Below, piece by piece: positions 46,211-58,786 of a DNA stretch of 64,000 nucleotides; the stretch's first letter is position 1; every line of letters begins with the position of its first letter. A model generated the notes under the pieces. That model ran no database searches and was not told the DNA's origin. It was given only the letters and a program-made list of their open reading frames with translations. A program made the translations under genes and the position numbers. This DNA comes from Dryas octopetala (lineage: Eukaryota > Streptophyta > Magnoliopsida > Rosales > Rosaceae): the NCBI GenBank assembly GCA_963921425.1, contig OY992835.1, forward strand, positions 20,646,001-20,710,000, in the 5' to 3' direction.

Positions 46211-47301
46211 TGGAGGGCCCATATTATTAATTTATCATATACTATTATTTTATATATTTAATTAAAAAATTATTATATGTTACAATAATACTGCGTAATC
46301 AACATGACATCATATTGTTTGGCAATGGATGGTTTTTGTAGATTTTATTTCATGTACTTAATGCCTATATATGTACCAGCACATACATATCCTTTTACTT
46401 ATGAACGTTTATTATCTGGTTGTATGTCCAACTCTTATGATATGACCAGACAAATGTGAACTCGCTTGCGTGCATTGGACTTGTAGCAGCTTGTTAGTTA
46501 GAATAATTAATATTCTTAATTGCTTGAATAATTGAATTGTCTATTTGTGAAAGACCTGCTGGAACCAAGTCAAGTGGGAAATTGCTTGGTATCTTCTTTC
46601 CACATAGATGGATTAACATTAACATGCATAAAGCAAGAAAAGGAATCAAAGATATCCCCAAAGCATAAAGTAATTGGAAAAAAGTGAAATCAAGGATATC
46701 ATTCATCCCTCAACTCAAGGGATCCAATTTTGTTTGTTTTCTAGTTGCATATTTATCCCTCTAATAAATTAAACCTTGCACATAATTGAAGGAGCTAGCT
46801 TTCTCTCACTAACTCATGCTTTTGGTTATTCTTATTTTCTTTAATCAAAATGGGTTTAATATAAAATTTGATATGCTTCTCAATTTCAGTTGCTCTCCCA
46901 CTCATATCAGTCATTTTTTTGATGGAGGGAAGCTTGGTAAGAAGGTCTCCAAAATAAATAATACATGTTACGTAGCACAGTTACTGATTGAATTGTTGAT
47001 TATATTTTTTATACATGTAGAACCACTTACATAAGCGGGTCTTAATTTTTGGACTATAAAATGTGGTCGATGAATGTAATTGTAGAGACTAAAAGGTAAA
47101 TGACATTGTACTTCATTCAAATTACACTATGGTTTTCACTTAAAATTTCTAATCGTATCTGCAAGTCTGCAACACATTTCAGCAAAAACTAAGTTGAAAC
47201 ATTAATTGAAAAAATAAGAAACCAATTAAAAATCATAGTCACAGAGTAGTCTCTTAATTATCAAAATTACTAGCTTGTTAGTTCTTTGCTCACAGCTGCC
47301 A
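46211..47301. other. Spacer between tandem duplication and DUF761 gene
   Basis: AT-rich sequence with no supported gene or transposon ends. The last bases are the 3' side of the minus-strand gene that ends at 47,302. Confidence 0.5.
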
Positions 47302-47973
47302 TCAAAACATGATCATGGACTGTTGGACTTCAAGTTTAATTCCTTCTTTCATCTTTCTTATAAAATCATCACATTTCTTGTTCAACTCCTCTGTGCTCAG
47401 CAATCCAGTTCCTTCTCCTTCTCCTTCTTCTTCATATTCATGATCATCTTCAACAATAACAAACCCACTTCTGTAGCCTTCCTCTTCTTCAATATCCTGA
47501 GTAATGAAGACCCTCTTATCCCCTCCTACTGTGACCAAGATCTCATCTTCTTCTTCTTCTTCTTCTCTTCCTTGCTCTTTTTCAACTTCCACACTGATAA
47601 CTTCTTCCATTGCTTTTGGTGCTTTTGTCTCTGTCAATTCAACCACTCTTTGCAGGCTTTCTCTGTTCTTCCCAGCAGGTAATTCATCATTGTTGAGATT
47701 AGACTCTGGTGGGGAAGACCCAATAAGCCCAGAGTTCTTGACAATAAACACTAAGAGTCCATTGCAGAGCAGGAACATGTAATTCTTATCAAATGAGTAG
47801 CTGAACCACTTCACAGAAGGTGAAGATATGAATGCATGGAAGGAATGAAGAAGGAAACGAATTGAAGAAGAGTGAGACAAAATGATTGAAATTAAGACTG
47901 AGACTGAGAGCAAAAACTTGATCACTTTGTTGTGATTATAGGACTGGATGCGTGAATGGTTGATATGATCCAT
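47302..47973 (-). CDS. Small DUF4408/DUF761-type membrane protein
   Basis: Intronless, 223 aa, with the ATG at 47973. Two hydrophobic segments lie near the N-terminus (about residues 19-33, VIKFLLSVSVLISII; and about 66-78, MFLLCNGLLVFIV). A long acidic, low-complexity middle (EKEQGREEEEEEDE) follows. The C-terminus has the plant DUF761 motif, LSTEELNKKCDDFIRKMKEG. Proteins of this plan are common in plants, small, intronless and of unknown function; some respond to stress (family knowledge). The overall composition is conserved rather than the middle sequence. No function can be assigned. Confidence 0.85.
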   Translation of the reverse strand: MDHINHSRIQSYNHNKVIKFLLSVSVLISIILSHSSSIRFLLHSFHAFISSPSVKWFSYSFDKNYMFLLCNGLLVFIVKNSGLIGSSPPESNLNNDELPAGKNRESLQRVVELTETKAPKAMEEVISVEVEKEQGREEEEEEDEILVTVGGDKRVFITQDIEEEEGYRSGFVIVEDDHEYEEEGEGEGTGLLSTEELNKKCDDFIRKMKEGIKLEVQQSMIMF

Positions 47974-48958
47974 GGTTTGTTCTTCGAGGGATTATAAGAT
48001 CTGGGACAGTGTTGGAAGGTTGTGGGTATTAATCAGAGAGACTTAGTGAGCTTTGGTTTGCAATTTGCTAAGGACATGAAAATGGTGGATGCTTATATAG
48101 TAGATAAATAGACCCCATCTGAGTCAACTACATTTTTAATATATCTTTTTGAAGACTAAGAAGAGTTGAGTCATGGTCCTTCCAAAAGTTATGGTGGTTC
48201 CTCGAGCTGTCATATTACTTACCTCATTAAGGTCAAGAAAATTAGGTTTGTCTTTGAATTATCAATTTAGAGGATTCCCGTTTTTTTAGGTAGTAGATTT
48301 CTCTATTGATGTTATACCATTGAAAAGTTCAGAGAAAAGGTTCTTCTATATGAGGTAATAAAACCTTTTATTGAAAGATGGTTGGATTTAATGGGTTCCT
48401 TTAATTTAATTTTTCATATATCTTGTTGAATAGTAATTTCAGGGGTTAATTTTGAGGATGGTCCATTGATTTTGTAGCTTGGTTGAGGATGGCATATCTT
48501 AAAGTTTTGGCATATGGGTAGGCATGGAGTGAAGTACGCGAAATAACATGGCCATTTATCTCATCAGCTCTTGCCAATAGTAACAAGATTATGGAGCTCG
48601 TACCGATTGTCCAGTTTGTGTAATTGTGTTAGTAAGGAGTAAACTATAAACTCAATACATTTTTTATATTCAAACTTTAGTTAAAGATATTTGAATTTAC
48701 TTCATATGTGTGGGTTGTAAATAATTACACATATTCAAAGTCTATCTTAAAATTTTATATTAGCTCGAAAGTGAATTATTAATCTGTTTAGTTTCCTACT
48801 CAAATTTTTTTTTTTTCAAAAATTAAGATTTTTTTTTTTATAATGTGAGTTTTCAAAATCAATTTTAAAAATTTTAAAAATGATGGTAGTTAAAGAAGAA
48901 AAAGCATAAAAAAAAACGATGAATCATCATTTTTAAAAAGAGGTCTGTTTTTTAATTT
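47974..48958. other. Upstream region of the DUF761 gene
   Basis: Holds the promoter and leader of the minus-strand gene ending at 47,302, then AT-rich spacer with A and T homopolymers near 48,810-48,920. No other gene is supported. Confidence 0.5.
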
Positions 48959-49258
48959 GAGGAAATTACAGAAATGGTCCACTTATTATTCGCTAAGTCT
49001 CGTTTTGATCCACAAATTTTTTTAAGTTTCATATTGGTCCATAAATTATATGATGTGTTCCATTTTGGTCCAAAATGGACAATTTTGTCCCTCAAAGTCA
49101 ACTCATTGATACAAAAATGTGGGGCAAAATTGTCTTGTTTTGCTCGATTTGGACCAAAAAGGAACACTTCAGAGAATTCGTGGACTAATATGACACTTAA
49201 AAAAATTTGTGGACCAAAACGAAACTTAGTAAATAATGACCATTTCTGCAATTACCTC
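48959..49258. mobile_element. 300-bp foldback element with 10-bp target duplication
   Basis: Terminal inverted repeats of about 120 bp start GAGGAAATTACAGAAATGG on the left and GAGGTAATTGCAGAAATGG on the reverse complement of the right end. TTTTTAATTT flanks both sides (48949-48958 and 49259-49268). The size and 9-10-bp duplication fit a Mutator-like MITE. The 99- and 109-codon open frames inside come from the palindrome and are not genes. Confidence 0.8.
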
Positions 49259-49268
49259 TTTTTAATTT

Positions 49269-50357
49269 TTTCTAGAAACTGTTTTTTTAGTATGGTCTGT
49301 TAAACATGTTTTCTTGACTAGAACATGTAAAAAAACCATTTTTTGAATAGGATACCAAACAAGCCCAATTTCTTCTAATACCCCTTAATTTTTTTTTGAA
49401 ACAATTCCTTAATCCCCTAACTTTCTAACATTCATGATTGTTACAGAATTTCTAAGAACCATAGTTTGTCTCACTCTCTTTTCTTTAATTTCTAGAAATT
49501 TCAAAAGATACTCATATTCTAGGGTGGTAAATTATGGCAATGGGGTAGGGATTAGGCCCCTTTAATCTATTTTGTCTGGGGATGACTTATAATTCACAGG
49601 TCAACTTATTGAATAAGGATTGACTAAGATGTTAAGGACGACCTCTAGTCAATTGGTCAAGCAAATAGCGAGTGTGGTATTTTCAAATTAGTAATTTGCA
49701 GTTAAAATAGATACTGTACGTACGTACTTGTTGGTACATAGTTGAATGAATCCGTGTGAAGACGTGTGCGAATGGTGTTGAACAGAATTGACTCAATTGA
49801 GGGTTCACACTTCACATTCTGCATTTGCCACGTGTAACCCCCAAGTCTTGGGTAATATTGTAGAGGTTTCTTTTTTTAGTCTTTAACTAATAATCTTTAC
49901 TTATTTGTTCAGCCTTCCTCATCATTTTGTTATATGGCAAGCAAACATGCATTGAGAGGGTTGATTCGGTCTAAAATGAAACTAAACCAAAAACCATGCA
50001 TTTTAAATTTGTATCAATATTTTACACTTTTATGCAATAATATTCATATTTTCATCATCAGATCCAAAAACTTATTTTTATAGGAACGTTGCTTCTTATT
50101 TTACGAAATGTCTCAAATAGACATTTCATCAAACAACTGTCACACCTCATAAAGAAAAATGAAGGTAAGGATAATAACCAACTTTAATATGAGAAATGAC
50201 ATTTCAACCAAAAGTGTTTGGTAAAAAAAAAATAAAAGCTGCATATTTTCAAAATTAAAGTCAAAATGAGCCGTTTTTGGGTGATTCAAAATAAGCAGAT
50301 GGGTTTGCTTTACTTCACAGCAGTTTTTTTCTCAAAACTATTTTACTTATCAGCAAT
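49269..50357. other. Spacer between transposons
   Basis: AT-rich intergenic DNA with no supported gene. Confidence 0.5.
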
Positions 50358-51463
50358 TAGAGATGTATAATGGACTGGGCTGGACCGAATTCGACATGAG
50401 CACGACCCGTTTAAAGTTGGTCTAACATGTTATTAAGTGGTTCGAACTAAGCCCAACCCGTACTTATGAGCTGGACTGGGCCGGGCCAAGGATTTCTATC
50501 CTATTGGACCGGCCCAGTACACTCTTGTCATGGGTTGGGTCAGCTCGAACCCGTATCGGGCTTGGGCCGACCAATTTACATTAATTTTTCTCAATTCTTT
50601 TTCAAATTATTAAAAAAATAAATTGTCTCTATAAATAAAAATATTTATTTAAATTATAAAATTTCTCAAAAATTAATTACAACATTATAATATTTCAAAG
50701 TTATTCATTATTAATTGTTATTTGAGTTTATTTCATATTTAGTACCTAAACTTTGACCCTTATCTTAATGTGGTATCTAAACTTTTATTTGTCCCAATTG
50801 AGTACCTAAACTTTTATTTTGTGTCTAATAGGTATCAAAATGAATTTTTGTTAAAATTGTCAATAAAAATTAGGGGCAATATAGTCAAAGTATATTTTAA
50901 TTATTTTATTTATATGTTTAAAATTATTAAAAAAACACACACAACAAAAAAAATAAATTAAAAATTAAAATTAAAAAAATAAATTTTTTGAAATGACTAT
51001 ATTGCCCCTAACTTTTGTTGATAATTTTAACAGAAATTCATTTTGGTACCTATTGGACACAAAATAAAAGTTTAGGTACTCAATTGGGACAAATAAAAGT
51101 TTAGGTACCACATTAAGACAATGGTCAAAGTTCAGGTACTAAATATGAAAAAAAACCCTTGTTATTTTCTTAAAACATATTTATTATTAATTTTTTTATA
51201 AAATTGTTTCTTTATACAATATTCTAATTGTACAAGTAATCCTTATACGTGAAATATTAATTTACTTATAATATTATTGAGACAATGTTGAATAACTTAA
51301 AATAAATAATTAAATAATTATTAAAATTTAAAAACAAATAATCAGGTTGGCTCAGCTTAAAGTGTAAAGATAGCCCGACCCGATTATTTAATGGGTCGAC
51401 CCAAGCACGACACAAAGCACAAATTGCCCTATTTTAAACGAGCCGGCCCATTGTACACCTCTA
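50358..51463. mobile_element. hAT-like non-autonomous element with nested MITE
   Basis: The ends are TAGAGATGTATAATGG and, as reverse complement, TAGAGGTGTACAATGG. A perfect 8-bp duplication, TCAGCAAT, lies at 50350-50357 and 51464-51471. Subterminal regions are GC-rich with GGGCTGGACCG and GGGCCGGGCC motifs. Without the nested element and its duplication it is about 660 bp. It encodes no transposase. Confidence 0.85.
50724..51158. mobile_element. 435-bp long-TIR MITE, family copy 2 (nested)
   Basis: Second copy of the element at 15369-15805, with the same long inverted repeats (GAGTTTATTTCATATTTAGT) and A-rich centre. Perfect 9-bp duplications TTGTTATTT lie at 50715-50723 and 51159-51167. 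It sits inside the hAT-like element, so it inserted later. Confidence 0.88.
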
Positions 51464-51471
51464 TCAGCAAT

Positions 51472-51917
51472 ACCAAACTGGCCGAGTTATCATCATGTAG
51501 GCATTGCGGGGGATTGGGCTCGTGTTCTAACACACAAAAAAGATTGGGCTCATGTGGGCATTGCGGGGGATTGTCTATGACATAGGCCAAGTAGACAAAA
51601 TTAGACTTGTTTTCAAATTGGGCCATTCTTATTTTAAAACACTAGGCCCTAATCTAAACTTCTCTTTTTGTTTGTTTTTCCTTTTTGGTGAAATTATATA
51701 ATTTCTTTCTTTTGCTAAGCAAGGAACAACCGAACAAAGTACACAAGGAAGTAAGTACATATCAGACCAAAAAAGCAAGCAAGAAAAGTATATAGATTCC
51801 AAATAGACATATATTCAACATCATTCATCTAACAACACATTATCTGTGAGTTGTTTACATACTTGTTATCTCACATTATTTGCTCAATTTGAGCTTTATC
51901 TTGCTTGACCCTATTGC
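51472..51917. promoter_or_regulatory. G6PD1 upstream region
   Basis: Promoter and leader of the G6PD gene lie between the hAT-like element and the ATG. A short direct repeat, GGCATTGCGGGGGATTG, occurs at 51,500-51,516 and 51,558-51,574. I cannot place a TATA box with confidence. Confidence 0.45.
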
Positions 51918-54900
51918 ATGGCTACGCACCTGAGTTCCTGTTCATCTTCTTCAACCTCATTCACACCCTCTTCCTTCAAGAAGGAGACACCCCAGTTCAG
52001 CAAATTCATCACTTTGATAAGTGAAGCGCATTCCTGCAAATGGGTCTCTCAGATTCGCCCGAGAAACCCCGCCAGACAGCGCTTTCAGCTCAAATCGTCA
52101 AATGGGAATCCACTCAATGCTGTGTCTTTTCATGACGGTCCGTTTCTTGATTTCTCTGTTGTTATATGCTATCCCTTTTGGTCGTTTTGTTAAATTCCTT
52201 GAATGTTTACTTTGATTATGTGCTTCCAGCATGTGAATTTTCAATTCCCATTTTCCATTTCTCATATTATGAGATTGATTACTTAGGAGCATTCTTTTAA
52301 CTGTCAGGCCCTTTCATTTTCAACCATGTCTAATGCTTTTCTGATAAGTTTAAATGAGCAAATTTGGTCATTGGAAATTATACTTCTATTTATTCTGGAT
52401 TGAATGCTTATCCATACAGTTTTAACAATAACAATTCCAAACAGTGATTGTAAACTGTAAAGTAACTTCTTTTGGAAGCTGTGGTGTGTTTGGATTTTCA
52501 ATCCTCCTCTTTTTGATCTTGGTGCTCCATTTAGTTGTCTGCAATCTATTGCATATCATGTACTTAGTTAATGTTCTTTGTTTGGTTTATCACTGCTCAA
52601 TATTAAACGGGTTGGTTCAGCTGGAAATCCTCTGGGGAAAGAACATATTGAGCCACATGGCAAAGAGGGATCTTTTCCCATCTTAGATTCAAAAAATGTT
52701 GAATCAAATTTAAGCATAACTGTTGTTGGTGCTTCTGGAGACCTGGCCAAGAAGAAGATTTTTCCAGCACTTTTTGCTCTTTATTATGAAGGTTGCTTAC
52801 CTAAGGTTCTAGTCTTCATCTCTTCATCAATTTTTCACTTTGTATGGGTACCAATCACAATGGCTAACTACATTCTGTATGTTATTATCTTCATGTAGAA
52901 TTTTATAGTGTTTGGTTATGCTCGAACTAAAATGGCTGATGAAGAGCTAAGGAACATGATTAGCACAACCTTGAGTTGCAGAATAGATCAGAGGTATTTG
53001 ATTTCTTTCTTTCTCTTTCTTTTTCTTCGCTAAGCCACAGTGAACATGTGATTACGTGAAATCTTTGCATTTTCTATAAATTGACATGCAGCAATGACTC
53101 ACAGGGAAAACTGTGAGGACAAAATGGATCAGTTCTTGAAAAGATGCTTCTACCATGCTGGTCAGTATAATTCTGAGGAGCATTTCACAGAACTAGACAG
53201 TAAACTGAAAGAGAAAGAGGTAATGTGCTTACTACATTTATTGTTGCAAGCGCAGAAAATGGTAATTTTCATCAATAAAGCTTCAGAAACTTCATCAAAT
53301 ATTAGATAAATGTATGTAAATTGGACTCTTAAGGCGCATGGCATCAAATTCTTAAGTCTGGCATTAAATCATATAATTATTTGGATGTACTGATTAGTTG
53401 TCTTTAAAATATATTGGAAAATGTAAGCCATTACATGTATGGCATTATATCCTAAAGTGTCAGGTGTCCCTGGCAATCTTACCATACTTACTATGTCTCT
53501 ACAATTTTTCATGGGTTCTGTTGAGACTTGAGAGTGAAGGTCAAAATTATATTATCATTTTCAATTTCCTTAAGATTAGCATAAAAATTATTATCCAAGA
53601 AGAGCTGACCTATGAAAAGGAAATCCTTGTTAAAGAGCCAGATCTTAAACTTTTAATTTCATATTGAATTTAGTTTGAAGGTTATAAAAACCAGTTAAGC
53701 ATTCAGAAATGGTGCAATAGTCTCAAATACTGATCTGAAAATATATACAATGCTGGTCAAGTAGATGACTTGAAGAACCAGTTGCTGACAGTTTTTTTCT
53801 GTGCTTCCCTCTGAACTATATTAATTTATATACAAAAATTATTATTTTTAAAAAACGGTTTGATACTTTGATGGTGCTCATTTCCAGGCTGGAAGCGTTT
53901 CAAATAGGTTGTTTTACTTATCAATACCTCCAAACATATTTGTGGATGTGGTGAGATGTGCCAGCCTCAGAGCTTCTTCAGCAAATGGGTGGACAAGGGT
54001 CATTGTTGAAAAGCCATTTGGTCGCGACACTGAATCATCTGCTGAGCTAACCAGATGTTTAAAGCACTACCTTAATGAAGATCAAATATTTAGGTGACTT
54101 TTGCTCTCATGTGTTTTAAATAGTCAGATTTATAAATCTAGAGAAAGAAGTTTGATCTTCTACATAATCTTTCAGGATTGACCATTACTTGGGCAAGGAG
54201 CTTGTCGAGAATCTATCAGTCCTTCGCTTCTCAAATCTTGTTTTTGAGCCTGTCTGGTCCCGGAACTACATTCGCAATGTGCAACTGATTTTTTCTGAAG
54301 ACTTTGGCACAGAGGGAAGAGGGGGGTGAGTTTCTTCCTCAACAATGTTGTAGGAAATAAAATTATTCAATCACCTCGTTGTGTTTGCCCTTGTTTCCAG
54401 ATATTTTGATGAATATGGAATCATACGAGACATTATGCAAAATCATCTTCTGCAAATACTAACACTGTTTGCAATGGAAACGCCAGTCAGCTTAGATGCT
54501 GAGGACATTAGGAATGAAAAGGTATTGATCGTTTTCGGAATCCAATGTCTTTAATGTCAAAATTGTGGTTTTAGGAACTTTTATCCCAGCATGTTATGGA
54601 AAACCTACCTAAATGCTCTCATTGTGAGATGATCATTATATATTTGATTGTTGGAGATGGTCTGAACTCAGGTAAAGGTTCTAAGATCAATGAGGCCACT
54701 GCTGCTTGAAGATGTAGTCATTGGTCAATATAAGGGCCTCACCAGGGGCACTAAATCATATCCTGCTTATACAGATGACCCAACTGTTCCAAAAGATAGT
54801 CGCACCCCTACATTTGCAGCAGCAGCTCTCTTTATTAATAATGCCAGATGGGATGGGGTTCCTTTCCTAATGAAAGCAGGAAAGGCCCTCCATACTAAGA

Positions 54901-55557
54901 GGTACGTAGAAATGTTTCATCCTCTTAAAGATCATTTCTTTTTAAATTCTCTCATATTGTGAAGATTTAATAGTTAGTGACCTGAACTATTTGCAATAAT
55001 CACCCAGAGCAGAGATCAGAGTCCAATTCAGACATGTCCCAGGTAACTTGTACAAACGGAACTTTGGAACTGATTTAGACAAGGCTACAAATGAGCTTGT
55101 GCTACGTGTACAACCTGATGAAGCCATATATTTGAAGATCAACAACAAAGTCCCTGGTCTTGGAATGAGACTAGATCGAAGTGACCTAAATTTGCTTTAT
55201 CGAGCAAGGTGTGGCTTAAATAATATTTTTATGCATAACAATAATGCAACAATATTTTTGCATCTACATAATGAAGGCGCCACTGAAAATTTGACTCTAA
55301 TGTGAAGGTATCCAAGAGAAATACCAGATGCATATGAGAGGCTACTGTTAGATGCAATTGAAGGGGAACGAAGGTTGTTCATAAGAAGTGATGAGCTTGA
55401 TGCTGCATGGGCACTATTCACACCATTGTTGAAGGAGCTTGAAGAGAAGAAGATTGTTCCTGAACTCTACCCCTATGGTAGTCGAGGGCCAGTAGGACCA
55501 CATTATCTAGCTGCAAAGCACAATGTTAGATGGGGCGATCTCGGTGATGAGGATTAG
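51918..55557 (+). CDS. G6PD1: Plastidic glucose-6-phosphate 1-dehydrogenase
   Basis: Catalyses glucose-6-phosphate + NADP+ to 6-phosphogluconolactone + NADPH, the first step of the plastid oxidative pentose phosphate pathway. Ten exons (51918-52137, 52621-52805, 52899-52993, 53105-53219, 53888-54093, 54176-54325, 54401-54521, 54672-54901, 55008-55208, 55308-55557) join in frame at GT-AG sites and give 590 aa, near Arabidopsis G6PD1 (576). Residues 1 to about 65 are a Ser-rich transit peptide. The NADP-binding motif is [16 protein letters not shown]. The substrate-binding and catalytic motif is RIDHYLGKE (about 274-282). [10 protein letters not shown] and [12 protein letters not shown] are also present. 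Cysteines in [21 protein letters not shown] match the redox-regulatory region of plastid isoforms, so thioredoxin inhibition in light is likely. It resembles G6PD1 rather than the degenerate G6PD4 type. Confidence 0.95.
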
Positions 55558-56690
55558 TCATAAAGTTGTGAAGAGCTTTGTTATGTGGTTTTGCATCCTC
55601 CGGTTTTCTGTTCCCATTTCAGCCATTGATTCTTTTCAATGCACATATTGAAATTCTAAATGTTTCTGTTATATATATGGTGGATTATCATTAGAGGTTG
55701 CACTCAAGCAAATAGCTGTTTGGAATAACTCCGAAGTGTAAACACTAAACAGTCAGTATCAGTGTGATTATTGAATGTGTCACAACTTGCAAAAATAGAT
55801 TTAGCAATCACACAAGTACTGGATTGTTGTCAGCCCAAATAGGAGCAATCTGAGCTTGGTCCGAAATAATTGCATTTAGGCCCAATATCCTTGTCTGTAT
55901 TTGGTCCAACATGTGCTAGCTTGTTCTCAAATACAGCTCACCCGAAATGATTTTGGGCCACAAATAGTGAGAACCTGACTAATTCAGTCCATCATTTTGA
56001 TAGCCACACCAGTAATTAGGTAATATTGATAGCAGAACTGTGAGGTTGAAGATGATGTTGATAATGAGCAAGCGAAACAGAGAAAGAAATAGAGAGAAAG
56101 CAGAGAAGGAAAGAAAAGTATTTGATGTATATTTTTTTCACTGTGTATTCGTACAAAGGCTGGTGCATATCTTATATGCACATGTACAAGGATACCCTTA
56201 CTGTTACACAAAGCTAACAAAACAACTAACAGCTCAGCTAACCAACTAGGAACATACTTAATTAATCACAATTAAGACTAATTAACCTAGCTTATAGTAT
56301 AACCTCTATCAAATATAACTTACATTTGTTTGTTAATTCTCTCTAAATCTCCATTTGGTTCAAGGAGGACATTTTACAACTTAAGCATCAAGGGAAGAGT
56401 CTTTGAGCATCGACAAACATAAAGCTAACTTTGGAACTAACCCATCTAGGAAAATTTGCATGGAACTTAATTAAAACCAAAGTCTACATTTTTTGGTTAG
56501 AAATTAAAGTGGGTGTTGAAAAGAAGAGTGTTTGAAGCAGAATCTTAAGATAATGAATAATGGGTTTTTGTTTTTTTGGCCATTGAATCATTGGTTTGGT
56601 TTGATAATGAAGGAATGAATGAAAGTGATATGGGTTGATTATAAAATTGGAGAGGTGGGTGGATCCATATATGAGTCAATTTATAAGTTG

Positions 56691-56742
<52 letters not shown>

Positions 56743-58700
56743 GAATTAATATTCTGAAATGTAAAGGAAGGGGAAAGCAGAAGGGCAGAGAAGGCATGCA
56801 GTGATGGGGTGTACCTGTATCCTGTAGGACCTGTACCTCTGAAGATGGATATTGGTAGATAGTTACAGACTGAGAAAGTGGCAGGGACTGAGGACTGAGT
56901 AGTAGAGTAGAGTAGAGTAGTAGGCTTAGTATTATGTAGGCAGTAGGTCCGAGTAGCCTCTAATTAATAGTCAGACTCCACCAGACCAGAGAGAGAGAGA
57001 GAGAGAAAAGTTGGATAGAAGATAGATTCAGATTTGAGAAAGAAAAGGGAAGTAGTTGTTGTACTTTCCTTGTTAAAAGATCTTTCAGTTATATTCCATC
57101 GAGAACTTGTCCGCTGATTAGACATGAGCATGCCATCCCCATTCTTAGTCAATAAAGCACGCTCTCTTGTCTCTCTGCCGGGTCCCACCTAATCCCTTCC
57201 TTCTTCATTTCTTTTTCTCACGCTCTCCTCCACTCCGTACCCCTTACACACACCACTGCGTCATACAACAATCGAATCATGTGAGATTAATACGCTCTAA
57301 ACTATGTCAGATTAATACCTTATTTTTTTTCTTATTACATAATCACCAACTATTATCTAAACCAGTCATTCACTCTTCATCTCCACTTTTATTTCAATTT
57401 TCAAATTCACCACTCTAATTTCGTAAACCATTTATTATTCTATTTTGTATTTTTAGCTCTTTCAACTTGAATGTGACTAATGAATTTTGTTGTTCAAAAT
57501 AAGCTATGTATAAATTATAATTCAACCGGTTTAATTGCTTTTTATTTATTTATTAATAATAACTAAATTTCATGATATTTGAATTTAATCATTCTTCCTA
57601 CAAAAGAAATATTTGAATATCACCATTAGACCAAGATCATCGACAACTTATTTGATTAATTATGTCAAACAATTCATTTCTAAAAAAAAATGACATCAAA
57701 CAATTTGTTACTAACTTGTTTATTAATCGATAACTTGAGAGAAAAAAAAAAACCTACCAACTAGAGAGAAAAACAACCTACAAAATTTAGTTTGTGGCAA
57801 CCGCAATCTACTGCTTTAGTTTTATTAGGCTTCGAGTCCTCTCTTGATGAAGGTTAGATTTAGTTTTATTTTAACGAGTTCACTTTCTTATTTATATTTA
57901 ATATTAGCACAATTAGTGTTAGAAAATGGTATTAACTTTGGATTATCTTCAGTGGACTGAGAGTAAACTGGGAAATCATTTTTTTGGTTTGAGTAAACTG
58001 GCAAATTATTGCAACAATTCAAACACATCATCATTGGAATCTACTGCTTTAACGAAAATCCTATATATACATTCCAGTCAGTAATTTTGTGCATGGCACA
58101 TTGTCAATCATCTCATATCATTTGCAATGGTCCAGTGGTCGCGGGTACAAAAATGAGGGCACAACTTCACCCCAATCACGCTTTCCTTTACTTTTGGCAT
58201 TTTGTTATAGCCTATAGGTACCTATAAGTCTATTACATAAACCTCTATATTATCACAAAACTATAACTTCGTTGAATCCAATTTTCTTGAATGAGATGAA
58301 CACCATCAGAAAATTTAATCGATTAATAATAAAAAATAAACATATATCAAAAGTATTACTTCAACCCTTATCCCTCAATTAATCATTTACCAATGGAGAT
58401 CGAAATTATGCTCATTATTTAATATTTCACCTTGAGTTTTAGAAATTCTATTCTCGTTTAATTAAACGAATAACTTTTTGAGATAATTAGGCTTAAATTT
58501 AAAAAAAAAACAATTTTCAAATGAAGATTGAGAGTATTATAAAATTCATAATAAAATCATTTTAATTCATAATAAAATTCTTTCATTAATAAGAATTTTT
58601 TTAAAATTTATAATAAAATCTTTTTAATTTATAAGAAAATCATTTTAATTCATAATAAAGTCCTTCGCCGATTTGAAGGATATTTTCTCTCCTAGAGTGT
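55558..58700. other. G6PD1 3' region and long spacer
   Basis: No gene is supported. An (AG)n microsatellite lies at about 56,693-56,740, a (GTAGA)n repeat at about 56,893-56,922, and another AG run at about 56,990-57,005. The rest is AT-rich. Confidence 0.55.
58530..58670. repeat. AT-rich tandem repeat
   Basis: Four to five units of about 25-30 bp with the core ATAATAAAATC(A)TTTTAATTC occur in a row. They lie just left of the hairpin at 58,724. Confidence 0.6.
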
Positions 58701-58723
58701 AGGGTCGGTATTGTAGAGACTGC

Positions 58724-58786
58724 ATGTTAGGTTTTAACTCCGAGATTTTGGGCGGAGCTCAAAATTTCATAGTTAAAACCTAACAT
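58724..58786. repeat. Perfect 16-bp hairpin
   Basis: ATGTTAGGTTTTAACT at 58724-58739 and its exact reverse complement at 58771-58786 flank a 31-bp loop. The loop itself can pair GAGATTTTG with CAAAATTTC. This could be the core of a foldback element or a structured transcript; nothing around it identifies which. Confidence 0.75.

Noticed and set aside
47275-47682. 135-codon plus-strand open frame
   Set aside because: Antisense to the DUF761 gene; its long Phe/Ser runs come from the acidic Glu-rich region read in reverse.
48952-49303. Two open frames of about 100 codons
   Set aside because: They lie in the palindromic element and mirror each other.
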